Shown here: positions 25,473-34,402 of the stretch, one piece after another
Numbering within the stretch: the first letter of the stretch is position 1
Layout: each line of letters starts with the position of its first letter
DNA from: Paraherbaspirillum soli
GTDB lineage: Bacteria; Pseudomonadota; Gammaproteobacteria; Burkholderiales; Burkholderiaceae_D
Assembly: GCF_042654985.1 (NCBI RefSeq)
Contig: NZ_JBHSMT010000026.1
Coordinates: 363,768 to 427,767, forward strand
Length of the DNA stretch: 64,000 nucleotides
Direction of reading: 5' to 3'
Position numbers and translations under genes: made by a program
The notes under the pieces: generated by a model
Told to the model about the DNA's origin: nothing
Database searches by the model: none
Seen by the model: only the letters and a program-made list of their open reading frames with translations

Positions 25473-25883
25473 TCAAGTCTCGGGTCGCGCCGTGTAACGC
25501 TGCAGCACAATATCGAATTGCTGGCGGTCGTCGGCTCGCAATTTATCAAGCAGCGCGACCGCTGCCTCGGCCGGTTTTGCCGCATTTTCGGATTTCAGAT
25601 CCTCAATTTTCTGACGGATTTCTTTTAACCTGGCAAGCGACTCGGCCGCCTTTTTCGGATCAACCGATTCGGCGTCGGCGATGGACAGCAGCACCTCCGT
25701 CAGCAGGCCGAGCTGCTTTCCATATGACGCAATATTAAAAGCCTGTTTTTCGACATCGGCGTTTCCCGCTTTTGGCTGGATGCCGTTAAAGAACCAGTCG
25801 GTATTAGGCTCGATCTGTTGCGCCAAATTGCCACTGAACGGGAGGTGAAGCTGTGGAGCCCAAAACCACATCCATGGAGTCAT
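25473..25883 (-). CDS. Hypothetical protein with helical C-terminal half
   Basis: A 136-residue protein that I do not recognise. GAAAGGCGAAT precedes its ATG, a good ribosome-binding site, so the gene is probably real. The N-terminus is aromatic (PWMWFWAPQLHLPF) without a signal peptide; the rest is charged and helical, with KKAAESLARLKEIRQKIEDLKSEN likely forming a coiled coil. It lies downstream of another unrecognised gene on the same strand, with element A3 between them. Possibly a small cytoplasmic accessory protein of that operon. Confidence 0.55.
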   Translation of the reverse strand: MTPWMWFWAPQLHLPFSGNLAQQIEPNTDWFFNGIQPKAGNADVEKQAFNIASYGKQLGLLTEVLLSIADAESVDPKKAAESLARLKEIRQKIEDLKSENAAKPAEAAVALLDKLRADDRQQFDIVLQRYTARPET

Positions 25884-25902
25884 ATTCGCCTTTCACAAAA
25901 TT

Positions 25903-26026
25903 AGGGCCACCTTGAAAAACCGTAGCGAGCGGCCCAAGGTCGGGGCGAGAAGCGCAACCGTACGGAGGTACGGCGAGCATCGCAGCCATGAGATTGGGAC
26001 GCGCAGTAGGTTTTTCGAGGTGCCCT
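25903..26026 (+). repeat. Element A3 (family A)
   Basis: A 124-bp copy with ends AGGGCCACCTTGAAAAACC and GGTTTTTCGAGGTGCCCT. It abuts the stop codon of the upstream minus-strand gene (26026-26028) so closely that its last base is the first base of that stop triplet on the plus strand, suggesting insertion at the gene end. Confidence 0.85.
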
Positions 26027-26526
26027 TAGCTGATGCGGACAGCAGAGAACGGCGGCAACAGCGGCCCTTTGTCGCCCACCTTGTTCAGCAGCGCGATAAT
26101 GATTTTCCATTCATTGTCAGTGAACATTCCCGACACGATAAAACTCCGCAATGCGCTGGGATTCTGCTCCGGATCCAGAAGGATAAAGGCCCATCCAATC
26201 GCCGGGTTGTTCGGCGTGCAATGGAAACTGCCTTGCTCTATCGTGTTTTGTAGGTAGGTGATTGCATACGTGCCGTCACTGCCGACCTGGCCGGGGTTGA
26301 ATTTGAAAGTAATGTTGCTGGCCTTGAGCGGGTCTTCCGTCCACAGAAACGTGCCGGCCAAGCCGTCCAGCGTCTTGATATCGGTTGCGCCATGCCAACC
26401 GGCGTTGCCAGTCACCTTTTCATGGATCGCCTTTTGGAATTGCTGATTCAACAGACTTACCGTTGACGACGTCAATTTGCTTTCCTGGATCAATTTTTCT
26501 GCATGCGCAGTATGGTTGCGAGGCAT
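26026..26526 (-). CDS. Hypothetical protein
   Basis: A 166-residue protein of unknown function, no signal peptide or membrane helix. Visible segments include STVSLLNQQFQKAIHEKV, TFLWTEDPLKASNITFKFNPG, GTYAITYLQNTIEQGSFHC and WAFILLDPEQNPSALRSF. The C-terminal end is KGPLLPPFSAVRIS. GGGAG lies a few bases before the ATG (AAGGGAGTTTCAA), which supports translation. It lies 180 bases after the KRHI-repeat gene on the same strand and may belong to one accessory operon with it. Confidence 0.6.
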   Translation of the reverse strand: MPRNHTAHAEKLIQESKLTSSTVSLLNQQFQKAIHEKVTGNAGWHGATDIKTLDGLAGTFLWTEDPLKASNITFKFNPGQVGSDGTYAITYLQNTIEQGSFHCTPNNPAIGWAFILLDPEQNPSALRSFIVSGMFTDNEWKIIIALLNKVGDKGPLLPPFSAVRIS

Positions 26527-26706
26527 TTGAAACTCCCTTTAAAGCGGTGTACCGGTAGCGATGCGCACTTGAATTGCATTGTCCCGACGCGAGACTGGCG
26601 CGATAAAGTCGCGCCAGTCCGGGTTGCGTCAACCATCAGGCAAAGCAGACACGCATGCGATGCAATAAGCTGAAGTGATTCTTGAACCCTATGTGGACAG
26701 CATCTC

Positions 26707-27084
26707 TCACTCCGGCCACACAATCGCCGGACCGGTTTCGATCGAGGAAATCAGGATAGGCGCCACATGCTGGATTTTGTCCCATGCAAAGTTATAGCGA
26801 TCCATGGTGGCTGGCGATCCGATATGGCGCTTGATGCCATTGTCGATCAGGTATACCGCGGGATCGCCGAACCCTTGTGCGAGTACCGCGCCTACGCTGA
26901 TTGGCGTGCCAGTGTCGATTTCATTGATAGCGATGTCCTGCAGGATGCCGTTCCAATCGCGGAACAGGTTGTTGTACGTGGCTGGGTCCGGTATATGACG
27001 CTTTCTACCTGCATCCACCAGATAAACCGCCGGATTGCCGGGCAATTGAACGCGGAGCCCATCAAGATCTTTTCTAAGAGCCAT
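26707..27084 (-). CDS. Protein with two tandem VYLVD-KRHI repeats
   Basis: A 125-residue protein made almost entirely of two repeats of about 50 residues: GNPAVYLVDAGRKRHIPDPATYNNLF and GDPAVYLIDNGIKRHIGSPATMDRY, each closing with an ID/IETGxxI segment. Similar KRHI repeats occur in assorted bacterial secreted or surface proteins, where they may bind wall or glycan material, but function is not established. No signal peptide is present. GGAGAAAC precedes the ATG. It begins a three-gene minus-strand group that ends near the tRNA-fMet terminator. Confidence 0.65.
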   Translation of the reverse strand: MALRKDLDGLRVQLPGNPAVYLVDAGRKRHIPDPATYNNLFRDWNGILQDIAINEIDTGTPISVGAVLAQGFGDPAVYLIDNGIKRHIGSPATMDRYNFAWDKIQHVAPILISSIETGPAIVWPE

Positions 27085-27474
27085 GGTGTTTCTCCTATCG
27101 TGATTAGCCGCGATATCTGGTAGTCAGACCATGCCGTTGCGGCTATTCCAGCACAGCCTAACGAATGCCTAAGGTACGGGGAGGGCCGCTTGTTCCGCGT
27201 ACCGGTGATGATCAGAAGGGAGTTACTGTCCAAATCATGCCGTTTCATGATGAGGAGCGACCTGGAATTCAGTTTCGTTCAAGAAAGCCTGCTCGCTCGC
27301 AGGGCACGACGTAACTGTCAAGGTTGACAGGATAACGACCACCGAAATCATGTGCATCAGCACGCTTTCGGATTAGGAATTATGATTCGATAAAAATTAT
27401 TGCCTATTGATAATTTTGTGCACCACGGCCATTCATCTTATGAAACATTGACTTTCCAACAGGAAGACTTGCTC
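27085..27474. other. 390-bp intergenic region, no gene seen
   Basis: This is the divergent gap between the KRHI-repeat gene and the CBS gene. It is less GC-rich than its neighbours, especially at 27365-27420. I see no riboswitch, tRNA or convincing reading frame. AGGAAGACTTGCTC before the ATG at 27475 is the ribosome-binding site of the CBS gene; promoters for both directions should lie here. Confidence 0.4.
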
Positions 27475-28851
27475 ATGAACTTTTCAACCCGTCCTGCAGT
27501 TCTGGACCTGATCGGCAATACCCCGTTAATCGAAGTCACGCGCATCGATACCGGTTGCTGTCAGCTTTTTCTTAAACTCGAATCGCAAAACCCGGGCGGT
27601 TCGATCAAAGACCGGATCGGTCTGGCCATGATCGAAGCGGCCGAACAAGATGGCCGGCTAAAACCGGGCGGCACCGTGATTGAAGCTACAGCCGGCAACA
27701 CCGGTCTTGGCCTGGCGCTGGTCGCATGTACCAAGGGCTACCGTGTGGTGCTGGTGGTCCCGGACAAAATGTCTGTCGAAAAAATTCAGCATCTGAAAGC
27801 ATTGGGCGCGGAAGTGCATCTGACCCGCTCGGATGTCGGTAAAGGCCACCCCGAGTACTACCAGGATTATGCGGCGCGCCTGGCGCGTGAATTGCCCGGC
27901 GCTTTCTATATCGACCAATTCAACAATCCGAGCAATCCGCTGGCGCACGAACGCACCACCGCTCCCGAGATCTGGGAACAATGCGGGCACCGCCTCGACG
28001 CCATCGTGTGCGGCGTCGGCTCGGGCGGCACCCTGACCGGCCTCTCGCGATTTTTCCGCAAGGCTCACCCGGCGCTGGAATTTGTACTGGCCGATCCGAA
28101 AGGCTCGATCCTGACCGAATACGTCGAAAGCGGCAAAATCAGCGATGTCTCCGGTTCCTGGGCGGTGGAAGGGATAGGCGAGGACTTTATTCCGTCGATT
28201 GCCGATCTGTCTGGCGTCAAGCATGCGTACACCATCGGCGATGAAGAGAGTTTCCTGAGCGCGCGCGAATTGGCACGTGCCGAAGGCATCCTCGGCGGCT
28301 CGTCGACCGGCACCCTGCTGGCGGCGGCGCTCCGCTACTGCCGCGAGCAGACCCAGCCCAAGCGCGTCGTCACCATCGTTTGCGACACCGGCACACGCTA
28401 CCTGTCCAAGATCTACAACGACAACTGGATGATCGACCAGGGTCTGCTCAAACGCGAAACCTTCGGCGACCTGCGCGACATCATCGGCCGCCGCTATGCG
28501 GAAGGCAGCGTCATCAGCGTGGCGCCGACCGACACTTTGATGATCGCGTTCAACCGCATGCGCAACGCCGAGATTTCACAACTGCCGGTGATCGACGGCC
28601 AACACGTGGTCGGGATCATCGACGAATCCGATTTGCTGTTCAAGGTCCAGACCGATGCCGCGCATTTCTCCACCCCGGTCAGCAGCACCATGACGCGCGC
28701 AATTGAAAAACTGAGGCCGAATGCAGGCATGGATGCGTTGCGCGGCACGCTTGACCGCGGCCTGGTCGCCATCATTGACGACGGCGAGCAATTTTATGGA
28801 CTGATTACCCGTTTCGACCTTCTCAATCATCTACGCAGGAGCCAGCTATGA
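27475..28851 (+). CDS. cbs: Cystathionine beta-synthase
   Basis: A 458-residue pyridoxal-phosphate enzyme that condenses serine and homocysteine to cystathionine, the first step of reverse transsulfuration. The N-terminal 330 residues have the cysteine-synthase fold: LIGNTPLIEV, LESQNPGGSIKDRIG with the PLP lysine, TAGNTGLGLA and GVGSGGTLTGLSR. Two CBS domains fill the C-terminus (GSVISVAPTDTLMIAFNRM and TRAIEKLRPNAGMDALRGTL), which in the eukaryotic enzyme respond to S-adenosylmethionine. The start at 27475 has a good Shine-Dalgarno. It overlaps the following lyase gene by four bases (ATGA). Confidence 0.92.
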   Translation: MNFSTRPAVLDLIGNTPLIEVTRIDTGCCQLFLKLESQNPGGSIKDRIGLAMIEAAEQDGRLKPGGTVIEATAGNTGLGLALVACTKGYRVVLVVPDKMSVEKIQHLKALGAEVHLTRSDVGKGHPEYYQDYAARLARELPGAFYIDQFNNPSNPLAHERTTAPEIWEQCGHRLDAIVCGVGSGGTLTGLSRFFRKAHPALEFVLADPKGSILTEYVESGKISDVSGSWAVEGIGEDFIPSIADLSGVKHAYTIGDEESFLSARELARAEGILGGSSTGTLLAAALRYCREQTQPKRVVTIVCDTGTRYLSKIYNDNWMIDQGLLKRETFGDLRDIIGRRYAEGSVISVAPTDTLMIAFNRMRNAEISQLPVIDGQHVVGIIDESDLLFKVQTDAAHFSTPVSSTMTRAIEKLRPNAGMDALRGTLDRGLVAIIDDGEQFYGLITRFDLLNHLRRSQL

Positions 28852-30068
28852 CCACCGCAAAAAATTCTGAAAACGCATCGCATTCCGAGGACACCTCCGG
28901 CCTGCATTTCGGCACCCGCGTGATTCACGCCGGGCAGAGCCCCGATCCGTCGACCGGGGCCATCATGCCGCCGATTTACGCCACCTCGACCTACGTCCAG
29001 CAAAGTCCTGGCGTGCATCAGGGCCTCGATTACGGCCGCTCGCACAATCCGACCCGCTGGGCGCTGGAGCGCTGCGTCGCCGATCTGGAACAGGGCGCGC
29101 AAGGATTCGCGTTCGCCTCCGGCATGGCCGCCATCGCGACTGTATTGGAACTGCTGGACAGCGGCGCCCACGTCATTGCCGGCGACGATCTGTATGGCGG
29201 CAGCTACCGCCTCTTCGAGCGGGTCCGCAGGCGCAGCGCCGGCTTGTCGTTCAGCTTCGTCGATATGACCAACCCGGAAAACCTGCTGGCGGCGATCCGG
29301 CCGGAAACCAAGATGGTGCTGGTGGAAACGCCGACCAACCCGATGCTGAAACTGGCCGACCTGGCAGCGATTGCCAAGATCTGCCGCGAGCGCGGCATCA
29401 TCGCGGTCGCCGACAATACCTTCGCCAGCCCGCGGGTCCAGCGTCCGCTGACCTTCGGCTTCGATATCGTGGTCCATTCGACCACCAAATATCTGAACGG
29501 CCACTCCGACATCATCGGCGGCATTGCCGTCGTCGGCGGCGAACCGCGGCAGGCGGAATGGCGCGAGCGCCTGGCTTTCCTGCAAAACGCGGTGGGCGCG
29601 ATCGCCGGCCCGTTCGACAGCTTCCTGGCCTTGCGCGGCGTCAAAACCCTGAACCTGCGGGTCGAACGGCATTGCGAAAACGCGCTGGAACTGGCCGGCT
29701 GGCTGGAAAGCCAGCCGCAAGTGGCGCGGGTCTACTATCCGGGTTTGCCATCGCATTCGCAGCACGCGCTGGCGCAGCGTCAAATGGATGGCTACGGCGG
29801 CATCATCTCGATCGAGTTGAAAGCTGACCTGGCCGGCGCCCGGCGTTTTCTGGAACGCTGTGAGATTTTTGCATTGGCCGAAAGCCTGGGCGGCGTAGAA
29901 AGCCTGATCGAACACCCAGCCATCATGACCCACGCCACGATTCCCGCAGCGCATCGGGCGGCGCTTGGCATCAGCGATTCGCTGGTCAGGCTATCGGTGG
30001 GGATTGAGAATATTGCGGATCTAAAAGCGGATATGCGCAATGCGTTAAGAGCAGCCGCTGAGCAGTAG
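28848..30068 (+). CDS. Cystathionine gamma-lyase (trans-sulfuration PLP enzyme)
   Basis: A 406-residue Cys/Met-metabolism PLP enzyme. Motifs: TRVIHAGQSPDPSTGAIMPPIYATSTY at the start, YGRSHNPTRWALE, ASGMAAIATVLELL, VETPTNPMLKLADL, ADNTFASP, and the PLP lysine in HSTTKYLNGHSDIIGG at about 205. ESLGGVESLIEHPA is typical of gamma-lyases and gamma-synthases. Translational coupling to CBS argues for the lyase, which splits cystathionine into cysteine, 2-oxobutyrate and ammonia. A MetB-type synthase activity cannot be excluded by sequence reading. Confidence 0.9.
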   Translation: MTTAKNSENASHSEDTSGLHFGTRVIHAGQSPDPSTGAIMPPIYATSTYVQQSPGVHQGLDYGRSHNPTRWALERCVADLEQGAQGFAFASGMAAIATVLELLDSGAHVIAGDDLYGGSYRLFERVRRRSAGLSFSFVDMTNPENLLAAIRPETKMVLVETPTNPMLKLADLAAIAKICRERGIIAVADNTFASPRVQRPLTFGFDIVVHSTTKYLNGHSDIIGGIAVVGGEPRQAEWRERLAFLQNAVGAIAGPFDSFLALRGVKTLNLRVERHCENALELAGWLESQPQVARVYYPGLPSHSQHALAQRQMDGYGGIISIELKADLAGARRFLERCEIFALAESLGGVESLIEHPAIMTHATIPAAHRAALGISDSLVRLSVGIENIADLKADMRNALRAAAEQ

Positions 30069-30078
30069 TTTGAAATAA

Positions 30079-30148
30079 AGGGCACCTCGAAAAACCGTAG
30101 CGAGCGGCTCAAGGTCGGGGCTGCGCAGTAGGTTGTTCGAGGTGCCCT
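30079..30148 (+). repeat. Element A4: 70-bp internally deleted copy (family A)
   Basis: It keeps both ends (AGGGCACCTCGAAAAACC and GGTTGTTCGAGGTGCCCT) and 30 bp of interior (GTAGCGAGCGGCTCAAGGTC) but lacks the central part present in A1-A3, so it looks like a deletion derivative. It starts ten bases after the gamma-lyase stop. Confidence 0.85.
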
Positions 30149-30155
30149 AAAGACG

Positions 30156-30206
30156 CTCGCAAAAAAAAATGCCGCAACAGCGATGTTGCGGCTTTTTTTT
30201 TGCGAG
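30156..30206. terminator. Bidirectional terminator
   Basis: A long hairpin: CTCGC-A9-TGCCGCAAC pairs with GTTGCGGC-T10-GCGAG. The A-run and T-run flank the GCCGCAAC stem, so it can end both the CBS/CGL operon and the convergent YXWGXW gene. Confidence 0.9.
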
Positions 30207-30238
30207 CCGGATAGTCGGGTTCTACGTGATGAGAGTCA

Positions 30239-30637
30239 TCAGCAATTTCCCTTTTTTGCCTGGCCCGGCGGGCAATGGTAGCCATCTCTGTGACCATGAT
30301 GCCCGTGATGATCGTACCGGTCTCGGGAACGATACCAGCCGCCGTGTTCGAATTGCCATCCATTCGGACGCCGTACCCAGCCAGGACGCTGATAGTACTG
30401 ACCTGATCGGAAACGTTCCCAATGTCCTTGCCGCCACACATGGTGACGGCCATCCCAACTCCAGTAGCCCGGAGCCCAGACGTATCCATGTCGCGGCGGC
30501 GGGACAAGTTCATAACGCGGCGGCGGTGGCTCCGAATTGACGATGATATTGACATCAACGTTGGCATGAGCCTGCGCCGGAATCCATGCGATGGCGCTGA
30601 TGGCGACGAGTGCCGCGGCACAGAAGATGTGCTTCAT
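30239..30637 (-). CDS. YXWGXW-repeat exported protein
   Basis: A 132-residue secreted protein. The signal peptide ends at WIPAQAHA. The mature part has PPPPRYELVPPPRHGYVWAPGYW followed by repeats of the W-x-x-G-x-W kind (YWSWDGRHHVWRQGHW, WVRRPNGWQFEHGGWY), then a His/Arg-rich tail (DHHGHHGHRDGYHC) and two cysteines. The family is widespread in betaproteobacteria and lacks a known function; the His-rich end could bind metal. It is convergent with the transsulfuration operon and shares its terminator. Confidence 0.88.
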   Translation of the reverse strand: MKHIFCAAALVAISAIAWIPAQAHANVDVNIIVNSEPPPPRYELVPPPRHGYVWAPGYWSWDGRHHVWRQGHWERFRSGQYYQRPGWVRRPNGWQFEHGGWYRSRDRYDHHGHHGHRDGYHCPPGQAKKGNC

Positions 30638-30959
30638 ATAAAACTCACAGTTGATTGTGATATCGCAACTATAGCTGCAAGAGCCGGGAGTGCAAGCAAT
30701 GAAGCACTTACTTACCGCGGTTACTTTTCAATGGTTAAAACTTCACTGATTGCCAGCCATAAGCAGCGCCGGCGCGCGTCGTCAGCTGGCCTTCTGCGCA
30801 TTCAACGAAATAGGACTTTTCTTGAATTGATATAGGAGCGAACAGGCTTCTTCTTTTTCAAAAAGATTGTCACAATCACATTTCTCTTGAAACTCTTAGA
30901 GACTGGATCGGATCAAGCCGTCGGTTCGAATTCATCGGTTTTCTGGTTGGAGAAATCTC
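30638..30959. other. 322-bp divergent intergenic region, no gene seen
   Basis: This gap separates the YXWGXW gene from the TpsB gene. GGTTGGAGAAATCTC before the TTG at 30960 is the ribosome-binding region for tpsB. Nothing else is supported. Confidence 0.4.
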
Positions 30960-32657
30960 TTGTCAGTCCCATTCAAACTTGGCGTTGCGCCAAGTGCGGT
31001 GATCGCAGTGTTGTTCCTTGTGTTATTCGTTGCGCACGGAGTGCAGGCGCAAACCTCTCCAGTTCCCGCCGCCGATACCGCCACCGCGCGTCGTCAGGCG
31101 CAGCAAATAGAAGAGGCGCAGGAAAGCGCCGCCGCACGGCCCGATGTGTTCACGCCGGAACGGGCAAACAGGACTGAACGGCTCGAATTGCCGACGGAAA
31201 CGCCGTGCTTCGCGATTCGCGAACTCGAATGGCGCGGTGCCGAACCATTTCGCTGGCTGACCGCCAATCCACCCATCATCGGCGCCTGCGTCGGCGCGCA
31301 GGGCCTGCGCAATTTTCAGGACTGGCTCACGCGCGCGCTGATCGCGCGCGGCTATATCACCAGCCATGCGCAGATTCCGCCACAGAACCTCGCGAGCGGA
31401 AACCTCATCGTGGAGATCGTTGCCGGCCGTGTCGGCCGCGTCAGCGATGAAGGCGGCAGCGTAGGCTGGCAACGCGCCGCGCTGCCGATTGCGGCGGGCG
31501 ACGTGCTGAACGTGCACGACCTCGATCAGGCGCTCGAAAACATGCGCCGCCTGCCGGGGCAGGCGCGTGTTGCGTTCGATCTGCTGCCTGGCGCCAGGTT
31601 TGCCGAAACCGACATCGTGATCAAACATCCGGCCGAGAAACGTTGGCGCGCTTTGCTGACTGCGGGGAACACCGGGATCGATGCAACCGGCCGCAACCAG
31701 CTCGGCGCAATCATCGCGCTGGACTCGCCATTGCATCTGTACGATCAACTGATCGCCACTTACAACAGCGATGCGCATTTCAAGAACGACGCGCGCGGCT
31801 CACGCTCAAAGAGCGTCAGCTGGAGCGTGCCGTATGGTTACGCCACGTTTTCGCTCAGCGCCAGCGAGTGGTCGTCGCGGCAGCCGGTGAACATAGGCGG
31901 GCGCGACTATGCGTATGTCAGCCGCACGCGGCGGGTCGAAGCCGGCATCGGCTACGTGCTCTACCGGACCGGTTACAGCAAAGGTTCGCTGCAGTTCAAA
32001 CTGAACCGGCGTACCGATAACACCTCGTTCGGCGGCATCAATCTTGTCACGCAAGCGCGCGACATAACGGCGTACGGCATCGGCTTTACACACCGTCAAA
32101 GTACGGGGCGAGCGTCGTGGAGCGCCGGCGCCGACCTGCGCGGCAGCCTGCCCGGTCTCAGCCGCACACCCGGGCTGGTTGCGGACCAGCCCAACTGGAG
32201 CGGCAGCTATCACATTGTCTCCGCCAATGCCGCCCTCGAAGTGCCGTTTGCCATCGGCGGACTGCGCGCCGCTTATCGCGGAGCGCTGCAGGCGCAGCAC
32301 GCACCGGTGCCGATTCCGTCTACCGAATACCTGTCCATCGGCGACCGTTATTCGGTGCGCGGCTTCGACGGCAACGCGACGCTTGCCGGATCAGGCGGCG
32401 CGGTGGCGCGCAATGAGCTGGCGGCCGGGCTCGGCGTCAGCGGGCAGGAGATCTATACCGCCGTCGACGCCGGTTATATCGCGGGCAAGACCATCCAGAA
32501 ATTCACGGGACGCATGCTGGCCGGTGCCGCGCTTGGCGTGCGCGGCGGCCTGAAAACGTTCGGCTATGACGTCATGATCGGCATGCCGCTAGTGAAGCCG
32601 ACATCCTTCAAAAGCAGTGCTCCATCACTCAGTTTTTTTGTCACCAATCGGTTCTGA
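30960..32657 (+). CDS. TpsB outer-membrane transporter (FhaC/ShlB family)
   Basis: A 565-residue two-partner-secretion pore that exports the TpsA proteins coded after it. The likely start is TTG at 30960 with GGAG eight bases upstream. The signal peptide ends at GVQAQ. A lid-helix region (RRQAQQIEEAQESAA) precedes POTRA domains (PCFAIRELEWRGAE, LTRALIARGYITSHAQIP, LIVEIVAGRVG) and a 16-stranded barrel with the VRGFDGN motif (GDRYSVRGFDGNATLAG), which is the conserved VRGY/F loop tetrad. It ends FVTNRF. FhaC is of similar length. Only one transporter is present for three TpsA genes. Confidence 0.93.
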   Translation: MSVPFKLGVAPSAVIAVLFLVLFVAHGVQAQTSPVPAADTATARRQAQQIEEAQESAAARPDVFTPERANRTERLELPTETPCFAIRELEWRGAEPFRWLTANPPIIGACVGAQGLRNFQDWLTRALIARGYITSHAQIPPQNLASGNLIVEIVAGRVGRVSDEGGSVGWQRAALPIAAGDVLNVHDLDQALENMRRLPGQARVAFDLLPGARFAETDIVIKHPAEKRWRALLTAGNTGIDATGRNQLGAIIALDSPLHLYDQLIATYNSDAHFKNDARGSRSKSVSWSVPYGYATFSLSASEWSSRQPVNIGGRDYAYVSRTRRVEAGIGYVLYRTGYSKGSLQFKLNRRTDNTSFGGINLVTQARDITAYGIGFTHRQSTGRASWSAGADLRGSLPGLSRTPGLVADQPNWSGSYHIVSANAALEVPFAIGGLRAAYRGALQAQHAPVPIPSTEYLSIGDRYSVRGFDGNATLAGSGGAVARNELAAGLGVSGQEIYTAVDAGYIAGKTIQKFTGRMLAGAALGVRGGLKTFGYDVMIGMPLVKPTSFKSSAPSLSFFVTNRF

Positions 32658-32799
32658 ACCTGCTTGCCGCAAGCAAAGCAGGCAATCCGTATCGTCACTC
32701 TATGGAAGGAGGTCCATGCAATTCACCCGCCATGCACGAATCGTCACTGCTCAGGCAATTTGCTTGAGCGGCAAGTTAATTCTTTACCAGGACAACATC

Positions 32800-34215
32800 A
32801 TGAAGCGAAACCAAATGACCAAGACAACTGCGGCGTCAACGCCTTTCACGCGCAAGAAAATTGTGACGGCGCTGCTGGCGCTGCAGCCGATGATCGTCAT
32901 GCTGTACGGACCGCCGGCGCACGCGCAACTGACGCCGGACGCCAATGCCGCGCAGCAACCGGGCATCGCCGCCGCGGCGAACGGGGTGCCGGTGCTGAAC
33001 ATCACAGGGCCGAATGCAGCGGGCGTTTCGCATAACGTTTTTACCGATTACAACGTCGGCAAAACCGGCCTGATCGTCAACAACAGCAATGCTGCGGTGG
33101 ATACGCAACTTGGCGGCCGGATAGCCGGTAACAGCCAACTCGGCGCCACGCCGGCGCAGGTGATCCTGAACGAGGTGACGGGCAGTTCGCCATCGCTGCT
33201 GAACGGCAGCACCGAAATTGCCGGCCAAGCCGCGCATCTGATCGTCGCCAATCCGAACGGCATCACAGCCAACGGCGCCGGTTTCATCAATGCGTCGCGT
33301 GTCACGCTATCGACCGGCAAACCGGTGTTTGACAGCGATGGCTACGTTACTGCGCTCGATGTGACGCAGGGGCACATCCTGATTGAGGGCGATGGCCTCG
33401 ATGCCAGAGGGAGCGACCGGCTCGATCTGGTCTCACGCAGCCTGAAGCTGAACGCGGCGCTGCATGCGAAGCAATTGACTGTGATGACGGGTGTCGGTCG
33501 TTACGACGTGGAGCATAACTCGTACGGCAAACTGCAAGCGCCGGCAGGTGCGGCCACCGCGCAAGGCGATACTCCTGCGGTCGCGATTGACGTTGCGCAG
33601 CTGGGCGGCATGTATGCAGACTCGATCTACTTGGTCGCTCGGAAAGCAGGCGTTGGCGTTAACGTTGCCGGCAAGCTGCAGTCGTTGGCGGGCGATATCG
33701 TCATATCGTCCGCCGGCGACGTGGTCTTTGCTGCAGGCAGTTCGGTGGCATCGATCGGCGGCATGCTTTCTACCCAATCCAAGTTGCTAAGTAATGCCGG
33801 CAAGATAGTGGCGCAGTACGGTGTTCACACTTCCTACGGGCTTGTATCCAACGACGGCGGCTCGATTTCATCTGATGCCGATATGCGCATTGGCGGGACT
33901 CTCGACAACACGAATGGCAATATCGACGCACGCTATATAACCGTGTTTGGAAAGCTCGATAACAAAAATGGAAATATCGACGCGCGCTACATAGGCGCTG
34001 ACGAAGTCGATAACAAAAATGGCTCTATTCATATTCGTGTCGGCGACGTCAATGATTGGGCGTACGAGGGCAGCGGAATTCTGCAGACGAAAAAACTGGA
34101 TAACACGAATGGCGTGATGGTTACCGAGCATGCCTATGTCGACGAAATAGTCAATCAGGGAGGGCATATGGAGGTCAATGGCCAGGTCGGGTCGTACCTG
34201 GATTGGGCTCTGTGA
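32800..34215 (+). CDS. TpsA exoprotein 1 (short filamentous-haemagglutinin type)
   Basis: A 471-residue exported protein. The ATG at 32800 has AGGA eight bases upstream; the frame is open further 5' through a duplicated leader. An extended signal peptide (MKRNQMTK...LYGPPAHA) precedes the TPS domain with NVFTDYNVGKTGLIVNNS, VILNEVTGS, EIAGQAAHLIVANPNGI and GAGFINASRV, the signatures recognised by TpsB. Past about residue 300 are short LDNTNG/LDNKNG repeats (IDARY repeats). It stops at GSYLDWAL, earlier than its two paralogues, and lacks their C-terminal region, so it may be truncated. Confidence 0.88.
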   Translation: MKRNQMTKTTAASTPFTRKKIVTALLALQPMIVMLYGPPAHAQLTPDANAAQQPGIAAAANGVPVLNITGPNAAGVSHNVFTDYNVGKTGLIVNNSNAAVDTQLGGRIAGNSQLGATPAQVILNEVTGSSPSLLNGSTEIAGQAAHLIVANPNGITANGAGFINASRVTLSTGKPVFDSDGYVTALDVTQGHILIEGDGLDARGSDRLDLVSRSLKLNAALHAKQLTVMTGVGRYDVEHNSYGKLQAPAGAATAQGDTPAVAIDVAQLGGMYADSIYLVARKAGVGVNVAGKLQSLAGDIVISSAGDVVFAAGSSVASIGGMLSTQSKLLSNAGKIVAQYGVHTSYGLVSNDGGSISSDADMRIGGTLDNTNGNIDARYITVFGKLDNKNGNIDARYIGADEVDNKNGSIHIRVGDVNDWAYEGSGILQTKKLDNTNGVMVTEHAYVDEIVNQGGHMEVNGQVGSYLDWAL

Positions 34216-34252
34216 TGGCGCGGCTGAGGCCGGTGCTGTAACGATCGGCGGT

Positions 34253-34287
34253 CAGGTCGACAGTTTGAAAGGCTTTTTGTCGACCTG
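34253..34287 (+). other. Hairpin after tpsA1
   Basis: A 10-bp perfect stem CAGGTCGACA / TGTCGACCTG with a loop containing five Ts. It could be a weak terminator or a processing site between tpsA1 and tpsA2. Confidence 0.45.
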
Positions 34288-34402
34288 CAATCCGTATCAC
34301 TACTTTCGGGAAGGAGGCTATGTAATCCATTCGTCACGCACGGATCGATATTGCTCAAGCAATGCGCTTGAGCGACCAGTTAATTTTTATTGGGACAACA
34401 TC

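Noticed and set aside
27085..27474. Possible SAM or SAH riboswitch before the transsulfuration genes
   Set aside because: No characteristic core or terminator-antiterminator pair could be traced; the region is simply AT-rich near the start codon.
34178..34402. Open frame extending upstream of tpsA2, suggesting a tpsA1-tpsA2 fusion by frameshift
   Set aside because: The extension corresponds to the non-coding leader duplicated before each tpsA, and the MKRNQ start has its own ribosome-binding site.
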